DNA of 43,816 nt from an uncultured Anaerococcus sp. (GTDB taxonomy: Bacteria > Bacillota > Clostridia > Tissierellales > Peptoniphilaceae), in contig NZ_CALTSY010000016.1 of assembly GCF_943908415.1 (NCBI RefSeq), forward strand, positions 1-43,816, in the 5' to 3' direction. The notes beneath the pieces are model-generated. The model did no database searches, had not been told where the DNA came from, and worked only from the letters and a program-made list of their open reading frames with translations. The translations under genes and the position numbers were made by a program. Positions 24,941 through 33,620 of the stretch are shown in pieces. The first letter of the stretch is position 1. Each line of letters begins with the position of its first letter.

Positions 24941-26742
24941 TAAGCTCTAACCTTATTAACATTCAAAATCTTTCTCATAATAAGTTTAGCAAAGTCATCT
25001 GAACCCTCTACATTAGGATGTGTTCTATCTGGTGCTAGTAGCTCTGGTTTATCCTTTATAAAGCCCCTCCAATCCACTAGGTGTGCCTTTGGAGTTTTAT
25101 CTGTAAATTCTTTTAGAGATTTATTTACATAATCCATATAAGATTGAGTATGAGAGGTGTTTACAAAGTATACATCTCTACCATCTGCAATGTCCATTAT
25201 TTGTTTTAGATCTGATTCATTGGCAGATCCATTAGAGCCAAGTGAGATTATTACAAGATCTCCAAGTCCAGCACTTGCTTTAACATTTGATAGTACACTA
25301 GGTCCATCCACCATATCACGACCAACCTTACCATCTAGGTAAAAGTTTGGTATATATTTTCTTATATATGAGTCTGCGTTAATAATTACAGAATCTCCTA
25401 CCGCAGTAACATTTAGGCCAGCCAAATACTCTTTTTCATTTTCGCTAAAGTTAAAATCATTATAGTCCTTAGCCTTAAAATTTTTACTTGAGAATTTTTT
25501 ATTATTTTTCTTACTTTTTTTATTATTAGTTAAGCTATTTTTATTTCTTTTTTCTATTTCGCTTTGATTACTTTCAATCTCTTTTTTAAGTTCTTTGATT
25601 TCCTGATCTTTTTTATTTCCTATAAATAGTGAAACTATAGATAAGATTACTAGTATTGCAGCTGAGACTATCATAAAATTTAACTTATTTCTTTTTTTCT
25701 TAAAGATTTTATAGGTCATCTCAGATAAGATTACTAAACTAATAACTTCCAGTATAAAGCCTATAATACTGTTGATATTTCCATCAACAAAGTAAACAAA
25801 AAATATTTGTACTATATATTGCCATAGATATAGGTAATAGCTCCTATCACCTATATAAAGTAATACATTACTTGCAACATTATGTTTTCTGACATCCTCA
25901 AGATAGGTATTTTCATAAGTATATAAGCTTAAAATTAAGATGCCAATTACAAAAGTGTAGGCTATAAAAAACAATCTATAAGAAGAAATCTTGCTTCCAT
26001 CTATAAAAAAGAATGGTACTATAGCTAAAACTCCAAGTACAATGTTTAAAATTTTATGCTTATCCCTATCTAAATCTATCTTTTCCTTAAAATTACCCGC
26101 TAGTAAAAATAAAATAACACCCAAAGAAAAGGTAGATATTCTAGTATCTATTCCATAGTAAATCCTAGTTATGTTTTCGCTAGATCTTGCAAAATAGATT
26201 AATAATCCAAAACTTATTAAAGTAATTAATAAATAAATAATTAATCTTTTTAGATTCCTATCCTTTCTTCCTAGTAGCTTATCTATCAGTGTAAATACTG
26301 CTATAAATTGCATATAGATTGATACATACCACATATGAAGGAAGATGTTGAAGTTACCTAATTGATTAAAATAGTCATCACCAGCGAGTATCCTTCTAAT
26401 GTTTTCAAAATTTAAAGCAACAGGGATTACTGATTTGATACTATCATCAAATATTTCTCTGGCAAATATTAAGGAAAAAATCATGCTAACTGCCATTATA
26501 AAATATACAGGAGCTAAAATGTTTACAAATTTTTTTAAAAAATTTCCTATAGAAACTTCTTTTTTTCTTTCATTAGCTCTAATAGTCAAAAATCCTGACA
26601 AGGATAAAAATATTATAACCGCGAGATATCCCCCAGATACAAAGTGTGCATATCTGTGAAATAAGCTAACAGCTAAAAATGCTATAGCACGCAAAATATT
26701 CAGTGTATAATATTCTTTTTTTACTTTTTTTACTTTTCTCAT
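24940..26742 (-). CDS. Acyltransferase-3 membrane protein with C-terminal SGNH domain (OatA-like), 600 aa
   Basis: Predicted to move acyl (usually acetyl) groups across the membrane onto an extracellular polymer, as OatA does on peptidoglycan muramic acid. The N-terminal acyltransferase-3 domain opens with LNILRAIAFLAVSLFHRYAHF and has about ten helices to residue 375. A Lys/Asn/Ser-rich linker (about 380-425) leads to an SGNH-type esterase/transferase domain with the nucleophile in GDSVI, the glycine/asparagine block in SLGSNGS and the catalytic pair in DRTHPN. Length equals the OatA family (about 600). It stands alone with its own terminator. Peptidoglycan is the likely target, teichoic acid or polysaccharide the alternative. 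Confidence 0.85.
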   Translation of the reverse strand: MRKVKKVKKEYYTLNILRAIAFLAVSLFHRYAHFVSGGYLAVIIFLSLSGFLTIRANERKKEVSIGNFLKKFVNILAPVYFIMAVSMIFSLIFAREIFDDSIKSVIPVALNFENIRRILAGDDYFNQLGNFNIFLHMWYVSIYMQFIAVFTLIDKLLGRKDRNLKRLIIYLLITLISFGLLIYFARSSENITRIYYGIDTRISTFSLGVILFLLAGNFKEKIDLDRDKHKILNIVLGVLAIVPFFFIDGSKISSYRLFFIAYTFVIGILILSLYTYENTYLEDVRKHNVASNVLLYIGDRSYYLYLWQYIVQIFFVYFVDGNINSIIGFILEVISLVILSEMTYKIFKKKRNKLNFMIVSAAILVILSIVSLFIGNKKDQEIKELKKEIESNQSEIEKRNKNSLTNNKKSKKNNKKFSSKNFKAKDYNDFNFSENEKEYLAGLNVTAVGDSVIINADSYIRKYIPNFYLDGKVGRDMVDGPSVLSNVKASAGLGDLVIISLGSNGSANESDLKQIMDIADGRDVYFVNTSHTQSYMDYVNKSLKEFTDKTPKAHLVDWRGFIKDKPELLAPDRTHPNVEGSDDFAKLIMRKILNVNKVRA

Positions 26743-26827
26743 ACTCTTACCTCAATAATAAAAATATTATAACAAAAAAATATTAGTTTTTTATAAAGAT
26801 TTTATTATTTAATAAAATTTTTCACAC

Positions 26828-26850
26828 AAAAAAATGGGAGGATTTCCCAT
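26828..26850 (-). terminator. Terminator of the racemase gene
   Basis: ATGGGA (26834-26839) and TCCCAT (26845-26850) form a stem; on the minus strand it runs into seven T (A-run 26828-26833 on plus). The stop codon is 2 nt away. Confidence 0.8.
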
Positions 26851-26851
26851 T

Positions 26852-27544
26852 CTATTTCTTTACCTTATAGCCCATTTTTTTGATTGACTCCGTTGCCAAG
26901 ATATCCATAGCATCTATTATGAAATCATAATCCATTATACTATCGATAAGTGAAAGTTCAGTGCAGGCAAGTATTAGTGCATCTATGTCACTATCCTTTA
27001 TACTCTCAACTAGCTTTAAAAATTCTGGTGCAGAAGTGTTGTTAGTTTGTTTTATCTTATAAATAGTGTTCATAGAAAGAGTTTTTTCTCTATCATCTAG
27101 CTTATAAATATTAATCCCAAACTCATCTGCATATTTATCATAAATTCCACAATTTATAGTTGCAAGAGTACCCAGGACTGCTATATTTTTATAATTCTTA
27201 TCAGCACAGTACTTAATTGTTTCATATACCATATTGATTATATTAATATCTGTAAAAGTTTTTAACTTGTCTATATAAAAATGCATGGTATTACAAGGAA
27301 TAGCTATATGTGATACATTAAGTTTCTCAAGAGTTTGCAAATCTTCTTTGGCTTTGTCTAAAAGCAATTTTTCATCAGCACCATTTAGGATGGCATCAGT
27401 CCTATCTGGCATTAGCGGATCTGATAAAATCATGGTTGGGATGTGGTCTTGATCCCTATTAGCCTCAGTGTATTTTACAAGCTTTCTATAAAAACTTGCC
27501 GTACATAATGGGCCCATACCACCTAAAACACCTAATCTATCCAT
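26852..27544 (-). CDS. Aspartate/glutamate racemase family protein, 230 aa
   Basis: Cofactor-independent racemase that interconverts L- and D-forms of an acidic amino acid. The two catalytic cysteines are in the expected settings: IPCNTMHFY (about residue 83) and LACTEL (about residue 194); the N-terminus MDRLGVLGGMGPL is typical of the RacD/YgeA branch, not MurI. RBS AAGGAGG precedes the ATG. It is divergent, across 77-89 bp, from an ATP-grasp gene resembling D-aspartate ligase, which suggests that it supplies D-Asp or D-Glu for peptidoglycan cross-bridges. Confidence 0.9.
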   Translation of the reverse strand: MDRLGVLGGMGPLCTASFYRKLVKYTEANRDQDHIPTMILSDPLMPDRTDAILNGADEKLLLDKAKEDLQTLEKLNVSHIAIPCNTMHFYIDKLKTFTDINIINMVYETIKYCADKNYKNIAVLGTLATINCGIYDKYADEFGINIYKLDDREKTLSMNTIYKIKQTNNTSAPEFLKLVESIKDSDIDALILACTELSLIDSIMDYDFIIDAMDILATESIKKMGYKVKK

Positions 27545-27562
27545 ATACCCTCCTTATAATGT

Positions 27563-27591
27563 TTGCTTTTTATATTATACGCTATTATAAT
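27563..27591 (+). promoter_or_regulatory. Promoter of the ATP-grasp ligase gene
   Basis: TTGCTT (27563-27568), 17-nt spacer, TATAAT (27586-27591). The AT-rich spacer also holds TATAAT-like hexamers on the minus strand that could serve the divergent racemase. Confidence 0.65.
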
Positions 27592-27633
27592 ATATAACAC
27601 TATAAGTTAGAAAGAGAAATAATGGAGAGAAAG

Positions 27634-28824
27634 ATGGAAGAATTTTTACCCATAGTCTTAGGATCGGACTTAAATACATATTCTATAGCAAGAGAGATAC
27701 ATGAAGCTTACGCTATAAAGCCAGTAGTTGCGACTTCTATGATTTTATTACCTTGCATAGATTCAGATATTATTAATGTATACAGAAAAGAAAACTTTTC
27801 AAAGGATCCAGCAGTATTTAAAGAAGTTCTAGATAAAATTTATAATGATAATAAGGATAAATATAAGGACTTTATTATATTTGCTCCAGATGATGTTATG
27901 AGGACCTATGCCCTAGCAAATATAGGTATGTTATCATTTAATCCAATTATGCCTTATGCATCTAATGAAGTAATAAAGCAAATATCTACTAAGAATGATT
28001 TTTATAAAAGAATAGAGGATTTAGGTCTTGCTCCAAAAACATTTGTAGCTAATAGCCAAAACTATAAGGATTTGCCTTATCCAGATGAAGTTTTTATAAA
28101 ACCAGACAATGATGTCTTTTATAAGTCACTAGATTTTGAAGGCCAACAAAAGGGTTACCATTCCAAATCAAAATCTCAAACTTTAGAAATTTTACAGATG
28201 ATTTTTGATGCAGGTTACGATTATAATATCCTAGTTCAAGAATTTTTAGCTGGGGGAGATGGTAGTGAGTATTCTGTGGAAGGATATAGATCAGAAAATG
28301 CCTTATCTATGGCCATTGCTAAAAATATTTTACTTGATAAGAGGGTAGAGTGGATTGGAAACTTTGTTGCAAAGATTGACTCTGATGAAAAAATTCTCTA
28401 TGAATATGGGAGAAAAATAGTAGAAAATCTAGGAATATACGGACTTTTTAATATAGACTTTAAAAAAGATACCAGAACTGGCAAGTACTATGCCTTTGAG
28501 GTGAACTTACGTCAAGGTCGTAGCCATTATTTTGCTACACTTAATGGAGTAAATACTAGCAAACTAGCTATAGAAGATAGGATTTTTGGAAGGGAAGAAG
28601 AACTCCTAGGAGATAAGGCCTTTAGATATTACAATCTTGACCTAGATCAGACAATAGATAATCTAGAAGTTGAATTAAGAGATGAATTCGAAGAAGAAGA
28701 TAGAAAAAATAATTCAACTAATCCCTTGGTTTATGAAAAAGATTGGAATCTAAAAAGAAGGATAAAGATAAAAAAATACTTAAATAAGCTTAGCAAAGAA
28801 ACTTTTGCTGTTAAGGAAATATAA
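27634..28824 (+). CDS. ATP-grasp ligase, D-aspartate ligase (Asl)-like, about 396 aa
   Basis: Likely joins a D-acidic amino acid to the side chain of the peptidoglycan stem peptide. From memory the start (EEFLPIVLGSDLNTYSIARE) closely resembles Enterococcus D-aspartate ligase, and so does the C-terminal ATP-grasp block (FEVNLRQGRSHYFATLNGVN) holding the metal-binding Glu and Asn. Between them are IKPDN, VQEFLAGGDGSEY and GLFNIDFK, typical ATP-grasp elements. ATG 27634 has GGAG six bases upstream; ATG 27622, in frame, is the alternative. The adjacent racemase supports the assignment. Anaerococcus and Peptoniphilus walls are described as having a D-Glu bridge, so D-Glu is a possible substrate. 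Confidence 0.82.
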   Translation: MEEFLPIVLGSDLNTYSIAREIHEAYAIKPVVATSMILLPCIDSDIINVYRKENFSKDPAVFKEVLDKIYNDNKDKYKDFIIFAPDDVMRTYALANIGMLSFNPIMPYASNEVIKQISTKNDFYKRIEDLGLAPKTFVANSQNYKDLPYPDEVFIKPDNDVFYKSLDFEGQQKGYHSKSKSQTLEILQMIFDAGYDYNILVQEFLAGGDGSEYSVEGYRSENALSMAIAKNILLDKRVEWIGNFVAKIDSDEKILYEYGRKIVENLGIYGLFNIDFKKDTRTGKYYAFEVNLRQGRSHYFATLNGVNTSKLAIEDRIFGREEELLGDKAFRYYNLDLDQTIDNLEVELRDEFEEEDRKNNSTNPLVYEKDWNLKRRIKIKKYLNKLSKETFAVKEI

Positions 28825-28829
28825 ATAAG

Positions 28830-28983
28830 GTGCTGTTGCAAAATTGTGAATGGATATTGTTACATTATTAGAGATTCTCTTAGAAAATTTAGGATTAGTC
28901 CATGGTATCATTTGGACAAGATTTTCGTGGAACTTACTTTAATGATTTGGATCAATTCATTCATTCTGCAACAGCGCTTTTTT
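28830..28983 (+). repeat. TGTTGCA-arm inverted repeat, doubles as terminator
   Basis: GTGCTGTTGCA (28830-28840) and TGCAACAGCGC (28967-28977) are inverted over a 126-nt interior, followed by TTTTTT. It lies between convergent genes and can end the ATP-grasp transcript. The arms match the ends of the local IS1182 remnants. The interior has no open frame or obvious secondary repeat. Confidence 0.7.
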
Positions 28984-29845
28984 AGCTTTTTAACAATCTA
29001 TCGTTTTCAAATATAAGAGGCTTTGCAGGATAAGCTTCACTTGAAAAGTCATATAATTTCATTAGATAATCATATAAGTCTTGTTTATCTTTAAATATTA
29101 CTGCCTGATAGGGCGAAGTAAAGGCTAGTTTCTCTACTAGCATCAGCCTACCATCTTCTAGAGGGAAAAGAAGGCCTGTGTGTCCTACAAATAATTCATT
29201 ATTATCTTCATCTAAAGATGAGAATACATAGACTGATATTAGAGAGTATTTATCATTATCAGGAAAGCTTATACCATTTTCTTGCCAAAAATCTTTTATT
29301 TTTTCTAAATGTACTTTGGAATCTCCTGTGTTGCTAGTCTTTATAGCTGAGTAAAACTTATTAAATTTACTAATCTCACTATCTTCTAAAGTAGCTACTG
29401 GAGGATTATTAAATGAAGAGTTATCTATTTCTACAGCTGATCGATTTGCTTTAGCCTCATTTGCTACTTTTATCTTATCTGATACTAGTCCAAAAGTAGT
29501 TATCCTACAATTAATACCGGCAAATTCTGGATATTTTTCAAATAATTGATCTTGCATAGCATATACATCATAGTCAGGTATTTCATTAGCCTGTTCGTAA
29601 TTTTTATCTACTAGTAAATTCTTATCTACATTAGAATTAAAAAAGTCAACTTGCTTAAAAAATCTATCAATCTTATCTTGGCTAATTTCACTTTTTTGCA
29701 TTATATTTCTTACATCTTCTTTTGATTTATCAGTTAATAGATTATTATAAATCAAATTTTTATCGCTGCTTTTTGGTAAGTCTTCACTCTTACAAGAACT
29801 TAAGCTTAAGATAGTCAGTAAGACTATCAATATTTTCTTTTTCAT
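28982..29845 (-). CDS. Putative lipoprotein of unknown function, 287 aa
   Basis: A short signal (MKKKILIVLLTILSLSSC) with lipobox Cys18 predicts a membrane-tethered extracellular protein. The mature part begins with a polar Lys/Asp/Ser/Asn region and continues as a mixed alpha/beta domain with stretches such as NCRITTFGLVSDK and ENDRLLKS at the end; no catalytic motif or known family is apparent. RBS AAGGAG lies 4 nt from the ATG. A large palindromic element ends 15 nt upstream of the start, so it would sit in the mRNA leader if transcription enters from the upstream YihY-fusion gene. Confidence 0.7.
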   Translation of the reverse strand: MKKKILIVLLTILSLSSCKSEDLPKSSDKNLIYNNLLTDKSKEDVRNIMQKSEISQDKIDRFFKQVDFFNSNVDKNLLVDKNYEQANEIPDYDVYAMQDQLFEKYPEFAGINCRITTFGLVSDKIKVANEAKANRSAVEIDNSSFNNPPVATLEDSEISKFNKFYSAIKTSNTGDSKVHLEKIKDFWQENGISFPDNDKYSLISVYVFSSLDEDNNELFVGHTGLLFPLEDGRLMLVEKLAFTSPYQAVIFKDKQDLYDYLMKLYDFSSEAYPAKPLIFENDRLLKS

Positions 29846-29860
29846 AAAACTCCTTAATTA

Positions 29861-30035
29861 GGGGCTGTTGCAAAATAGATAAATCTTTCCAAAATCATTC
29901 GGGCACCCTCTAAGAAAGTGTCTCAGTGTGCCGACGGGCTAAATGCCTCCATGAGCCGGCGGGCTAAATCTCAAACTTTCTTAGAGGGCACCCCAATGAT
30001 GGAACGATAAATATCTATTGATTTGCAACAGCCCC
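29861..30035. repeat. 175-bp nested palindromic element with GC-rich repeated core
   Basis: Outer arms GGGGCTGTTGCAAA (29861-29874) and TTTGCAACAGCCCC (30022-30035) are perfect 14-base complements. Inside, CCCTCTAAGAAAGT (29906-29919) and ACTTTCTTAGAGGG (29975-29988) are a second perfect 14-base pair, with weaker pairing between. The core is GC-rich and holds two near-identical units, GCCGACGGGCTAAAT (29930-29944) and GCCGGCGGGCTAAAT (29955-29969). No T-run follows on either strand and no protein is encoded, so it is not a simple terminator. A MITE-like or REP-like element is the best description. Confidence 0.8.
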
Positions 30036-30038
30036 AAT

Positions 30039-31595
30039 TTAAAATATTCCTTTTTCTGTAATGATATAATCTAGTTTTTGATCATGTTCATCGATTGGTA
30101 GCTCAGCTACTTGATAGGCACTTTGGAAAAGTCCTATTGATGTCGTAGATGACTTAGATAAGAACCTATCATAATATCCACCGCCATAGCCTAAGCGATT
30201 TTTTTCTTTATCAAATCCTAAGCCTGGAATAATGGATATATCTGGATTATCTTCAAATTCCATGCTATAAGATGTTGGGATATTGTATTCTCCAAGCTCT
30301 AGATTATCCATATTATAAATGCGTACAGGTCTCATTTCAAAGTTTTCTCTATTAGTTATATATGGTACATAAACTTTTTTACCTAATTCAAGAGATTTTT
30401 TTATAATTTCTAAGCTATCTACCTCATCAGCTACTGATACATAGATAAATATAGAATCAGCTTTATTAAATAGATCAGAATTTAGAAATTTACTGTAGAT
30501 TGTATAATCTGCCATGTGTTTTTCGTTAGGATCCATATGGTATCTAATATCCCTAAATCTCTTTCTAAATGATTTCTTATTTTTGCTGTGTTGTTTATCA
30601 GTCTTATCTATTTTCGAGTTCATTTTTGAGCTTTCTACAGTATCTTCTACAGTTTCTTTAAATGACTTATTATCTTTTTCAAATTCTTCTATTTCTCTTT
30701 CAGATTTAATCTCATAATTTTCTCTAACAGCATCAATTAGCTCAGCTCCTAGTATTAATATAGTTGATACTAAATTAAGCCAGATGAATAGGGCAAGTAT
30801 ACCAGCAAGTGCACCATATACTACAGATTGCTTTGAGAAATTATTTAGAAAGAATGAGTATATAAAAGTTGCTATATATATTGTAAGTGTAGCAAATATA
30901 CCTCCGAATAGGGCTTGCTTAAATGGAACTCTATCTTCCTTATTATTTGGAGCAAACTTATAAAAAATTCCAAAAACTACAGACATTATAAATATAGGTA
31001 CAAGAACTACAGTCAACCTAAATAGAGGAGACTTTAAGGTATCTAAAATCACATCAAAAATACCTCCAAAAGCCCTATCTGATAATCGTGTTAGGACTTC
31101 ATCATTTATAAATGTTAAGATACTTGGACCATATATTTGAGATACTAGAATAAATACTATAAATATTACAAATATAATTGTATAGAGTACTGATAATAGC
31201 CTTTGTTTAATAAATTTACTATCATCTTGTAAGCCATAGGCCTTATTTATAGACATCATAAGATTATTGATACCCTTGGTTGCTGACCAGAGTGCAAATA
31301 ATATTGTAATTACTGTTACTGATGCAGAACTAGTATTTACAAACATGGTATCTATAACCCACTTCACCATATCTTGAGAAGATGATGGCAAAAAGTCGAT
31401 CAGTGAATATATGGCATTCACATTATTTTGTAAAATACTTGATGCTACTGATACAAGCACCATCAATAAAGGAATAGATGCCTGTAGAAAGTAAAAGGAT
31501 AGGGCAGCGGAATTATTTGTAATCTCATGATTTTTAAATCTATAAATCATGCTTGAGCTTGTCTTTTTTAATTTTACTTTTGTTTCTATCTTCAT
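30039..31595 (-). CDS. YihY/BrkB membrane protein fused to 5-formyltetrahydrofolate cyclo-ligase, 518 aa
   Basis: Two proteins normally made separately are joined in one frame. Residues about 15-295 are a YihY/UPF0761 domain with six membrane helices (opening YRFKNHEITNNSAALSFYFL). Residues about 296-339 are a charged Lys/Glu/Ser linker. Residues 340-518 form a complete 5-formyltetrahydrofolate cyclo-ligase, from KKSFRKRFRDIR through ISIIPGLGFD to the nucleotide-loop motif GYGGGYYDRFL; this enzyme converts 5-formyl-THF to methenyl-THF using ATP. Both halves look intact. The ATG shares one base with the S9 peptidase stop, so translation is coupled. Why the enzyme would be tied to the membrane is unknown. 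Confidence 0.88.
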   Translation of the reverse strand: MKIETKVKLKKTSSSMIYRFKNHEITNNSAALSFYFLQASIPLLMVLVSVASSILQNNVNAIYSLIDFLPSSSQDMVKWVIDTMFVNTSSASVTVITILFALWSATKGINNLMMSINKAYGLQDDSKFIKQRLLSVLYTIIFVIFIVFILVSQIYGPSILTFINDEVLTRLSDRAFGGIFDVILDTLKSPLFRLTVVLVPIFIMSVVFGIFYKFAPNNKEDRVPFKQALFGGIFATLTIYIATFIYSFFLNNFSKQSVVYGALAGILALFIWLNLVSTILILGAELIDAVRENYEIKSEREIEEFEKDNKSFKETVEDTVESSKMNSKIDKTDKQHSKNKKSFRKRFRDIRYHMDPNEKHMADYTIYSKFLNSDLFNKADSIFIYVSVADEVDSLEIIKKSLELGKKVYVPYITNRENFEMRPVRIYNMDNLELGEYNIPTSYSMEFEDNPDISIIPGLGFDKEKNRLGYGGGYYDRFLSKSSTTSIGLFQSAYQVAELPIDEHDQKLDYIITEKGIF

Positions 31596-33505
31596 TATTT
31601 TAAATATCCGTCAAACCATTTTTTTATTTCTTTAAGCCTCTTAATCCTAGCATGAGGCTTGCCTGACCTAGATAGCTCGTGATTTTCACCATGGAATACG
31701 AACATTTTTGTATCTATTTCATTTAGCTTAAGCTTAGTATACATTTGTAAGCCTTGTTCTAATGGGCATCTATAGTCTTCATCTGAGTGGATAAATAGGG
31801 TAGGAGTTTTAGCTCTATCAGCATATTTTATAGGTGATTGATCCCACATCTTATCTAAAGACTCCCATGGATTGGCATTTGTTTGATCTGACCCAAAATA
31901 ATACCCTATATCACTTACTCCATAAAAACTTGTCCAGTTGGATATAGACCTTTGGGCACAAGCAGCCTTAAATCTATCAGTATGTCCTATTGCCCAGTTG
32001 GTCATAAAGCCACCATATGAACCACCATATATTCCTATATTTTCTGTATCTATTTGTGGATATTTTTCTATAGCTAGGTCGACAAAATTCATCAAATCAT
32101 TGTAGTCAATATCACCATACTTACCTCTGATATCTGAGAATTTGACCCCATTACCGCTTGCTCCGTGTGGGTTAGTATAGATTACTATATAGCCATCATT
32201 GGCAAAGACTTGATGTTCGTGGTGGAATATGTCTCCAAATTCTGTTTTTGGTCCACCATGGACACTTAAGAGGGTAGGATATTTTTTATTCTTATCGAAT
32301 TTACTTGGTAAGACTATGAATCCTGTAAGTGTATCTCCGTTTGACTCAAATTCAAAAGTATCTATATTAGAAACTTTACTTTCTATTTTATTTTCAATAA
32401 GAGTCTTATCTGAGTCCCTTTTCTTTAGCTCACTTAAGCTATCTCTTCCCATACTAAGATAATAGATTTCATCATTATTTATAGCAAAGTCTTCTACTTC
32501 TTGATCAATTTCTTTTCTTAAATCACCTTTTGTATCTATAGAATATAGCTTAGTAGTCTCTTTTTCTGTAACTACAAAATACAATCTGTCATTTTCTATA
32601 GCAAAAGTTCTTACTGCTCCAAATCTAGCATCTGTTCCTAGACTATTACCAAAGGACATATCAAAATCATCAGCACTTATCTTCTCATATGATCCCTTAT
32701 AGTCGGATATATAGATAAATGCATCCTCATTGATACCACCCTTTTTCATATCAGTTGCTACAAATATTATCTTATCTTCTATAAAGTTGGCATAGTAATA
32801 AGAAAACTTAGTATCTATTAGAAGCTTTGATTCTTTCTTTTTTATATCATAAAGATATAATGATTCACGCATATCCATTACTTTTGACTTGCTATAGTTA
32901 GCCTTTGCATAGATAGCCTTACTATTATCATCATTTAGATATAAGAAACTTATGTCATTATCAAAATTAGAATCTATAATTTTTTCGAGCTTATCATTTT
33001 TAGCGTTATAGAAGTAATAGGCACTAGATTCATATTTTATATATCCAGCACCATTAAACCAAAATGGGAGAGTAGTTAATTCTTTGAAGTATTTATTTTC
33101 TTTCTCATCATTCTTTTCTTCTTCAGATTTTTTATCACTAGCCTTAATTAAAAATAAATCATCTTTAAGCCACTTTATATAAGAAACATCTTTTTTGATT
33201 TCAAATATTTTTTTGCCAATTCCTGGTCCATCGATTATATTAAAGATGTCCTTCTTATCCTCTAACTTATACTTATAGATAAAATTAGAGTCCTTATCGA
33301 AAGTAGATATAGAAGCATCCTTTTGATCAGTTACAGGGTAAGATTTATTGTCTTTAGTATCGTAAATCCAAAAATCTGTTTCGTATTTATCAGCATCATA
33401 ATTTGCCTTTGTTTTTTTATAAGATATCTTAGTTCCATCATCAGAAATAGCAAGTTCTGATAAGAAATCATAACTTAGAATATCTTTAATTTTAGTTTTG
33501 CTCAT
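31595..33505 (-). CDS. S9-family serine peptidase (acylaminoacyl/prolyl oligopeptidase-like), 636 aa
   Basis: Probable cytoplasmic peptidase acting on short or N-blocked peptides; no signal peptide is seen. The N-terminal 370 residues form a beta-propeller of repeated strands (TDFWIYDTKDNK-type units). The C-terminal alpha/beta hydrolase carries the catalytic Ser in GGSYGGF, Asp in IHSDEDYRCP and His in HGENHELSR, with the oxyanion region in SVHGGP. ATG 33505 is chosen because GGAGG lies just before it; an in-frame ATG at 33517 overlaps that RBS. It is first in a two-gene operon with the YihY-cyclo-ligase fusion. Confidence 0.92.
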   Translation of the reverse strand: MSKTKIKDILSYDFLSELAISDDGTKISYKKTKANYDADKYETDFWIYDTKDNKSYPVTDQKDASISTFDKDSNFIYKYKLEDKKDIFNIIDGPGIGKKIFEIKKDVSYIKWLKDDLFLIKASDKKSEEEKNDEKENKYFKELTTLPFWFNGAGYIKYESSAYYFYNAKNDKLEKIIDSNFDNDISFLYLNDDNSKAIYAKANYSKSKVMDMRESLYLYDIKKKESKLLIDTKFSYYYANFIEDKIIFVATDMKKGGINEDAFIYISDYKGSYEKISADDFDMSFGNSLGTDARFGAVRTFAIENDRLYFVVTEKETTKLYSIDTKGDLRKEIDQEVEDFAINNDEIYYLSMGRDSLSELKKRDSDKTLIENKIESKVSNIDTFEFESNGDTLTGFIVLPSKFDKNKKYPTLLSVHGGPKTEFGDIFHHEHQVFANDGYIVIYTNPHGASGNGVKFSDIRGKYGDIDYNDLMNFVDLAIEKYPQIDTENIGIYGGSYGGFMTNWAIGHTDRFKAACAQRSISNWTSFYGVSDIGYYFGSDQTNANPWESLDKMWDQSPIKYADRAKTPTLFIHSDEDYRCPLEQGLQMYTKLKLNEIDTKMFVFHGENHELSRSGKPHARIKRLKEIKKWFDGYLK

Positions 33506-33565
33506 ATTATCCTCCATATTAATAATCTAATTATACAATATTTTTACAAGATTTAAAATGTATAC

Positions 33566-33596
33566 GTTTGCTTAAGCTAAAATTAGGGTATTTATA
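33566..33596 (+). promoter_or_regulatory. hpf promoter, with SigB-like alternative
   Basis: SigA-type reading: TTGCTT (33568-33573), 17 nt, TTTATA (33591-33596). An overlapping reading resembles the SigB consensus: GTTTGC (33566-33571), 14 nt, GGGTAT (33586-33591). Position is 25-30 nt before the hpf start. Confidence 0.45.
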
Positions 33597-33620
33597 TAAA
33601 AAGAAAAAGGAGATGATTTT

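Noticed and set aside
29901..29993. Interpretation of the repeated GCC-GRC-GGGCTAAAT units as a CRISPR array
   Set aside because: There are only two units with a 10-nt gap inside a larger palindrome, with no further repeats and no cas genes.
29861..30035. Interpretation of the nested palindrome as an ordinary Rho-independent terminator
   Set aside because: Neither strand has a T-run after the outer stem, and the GC-rich core with repeated units is not a normal terminator loop.
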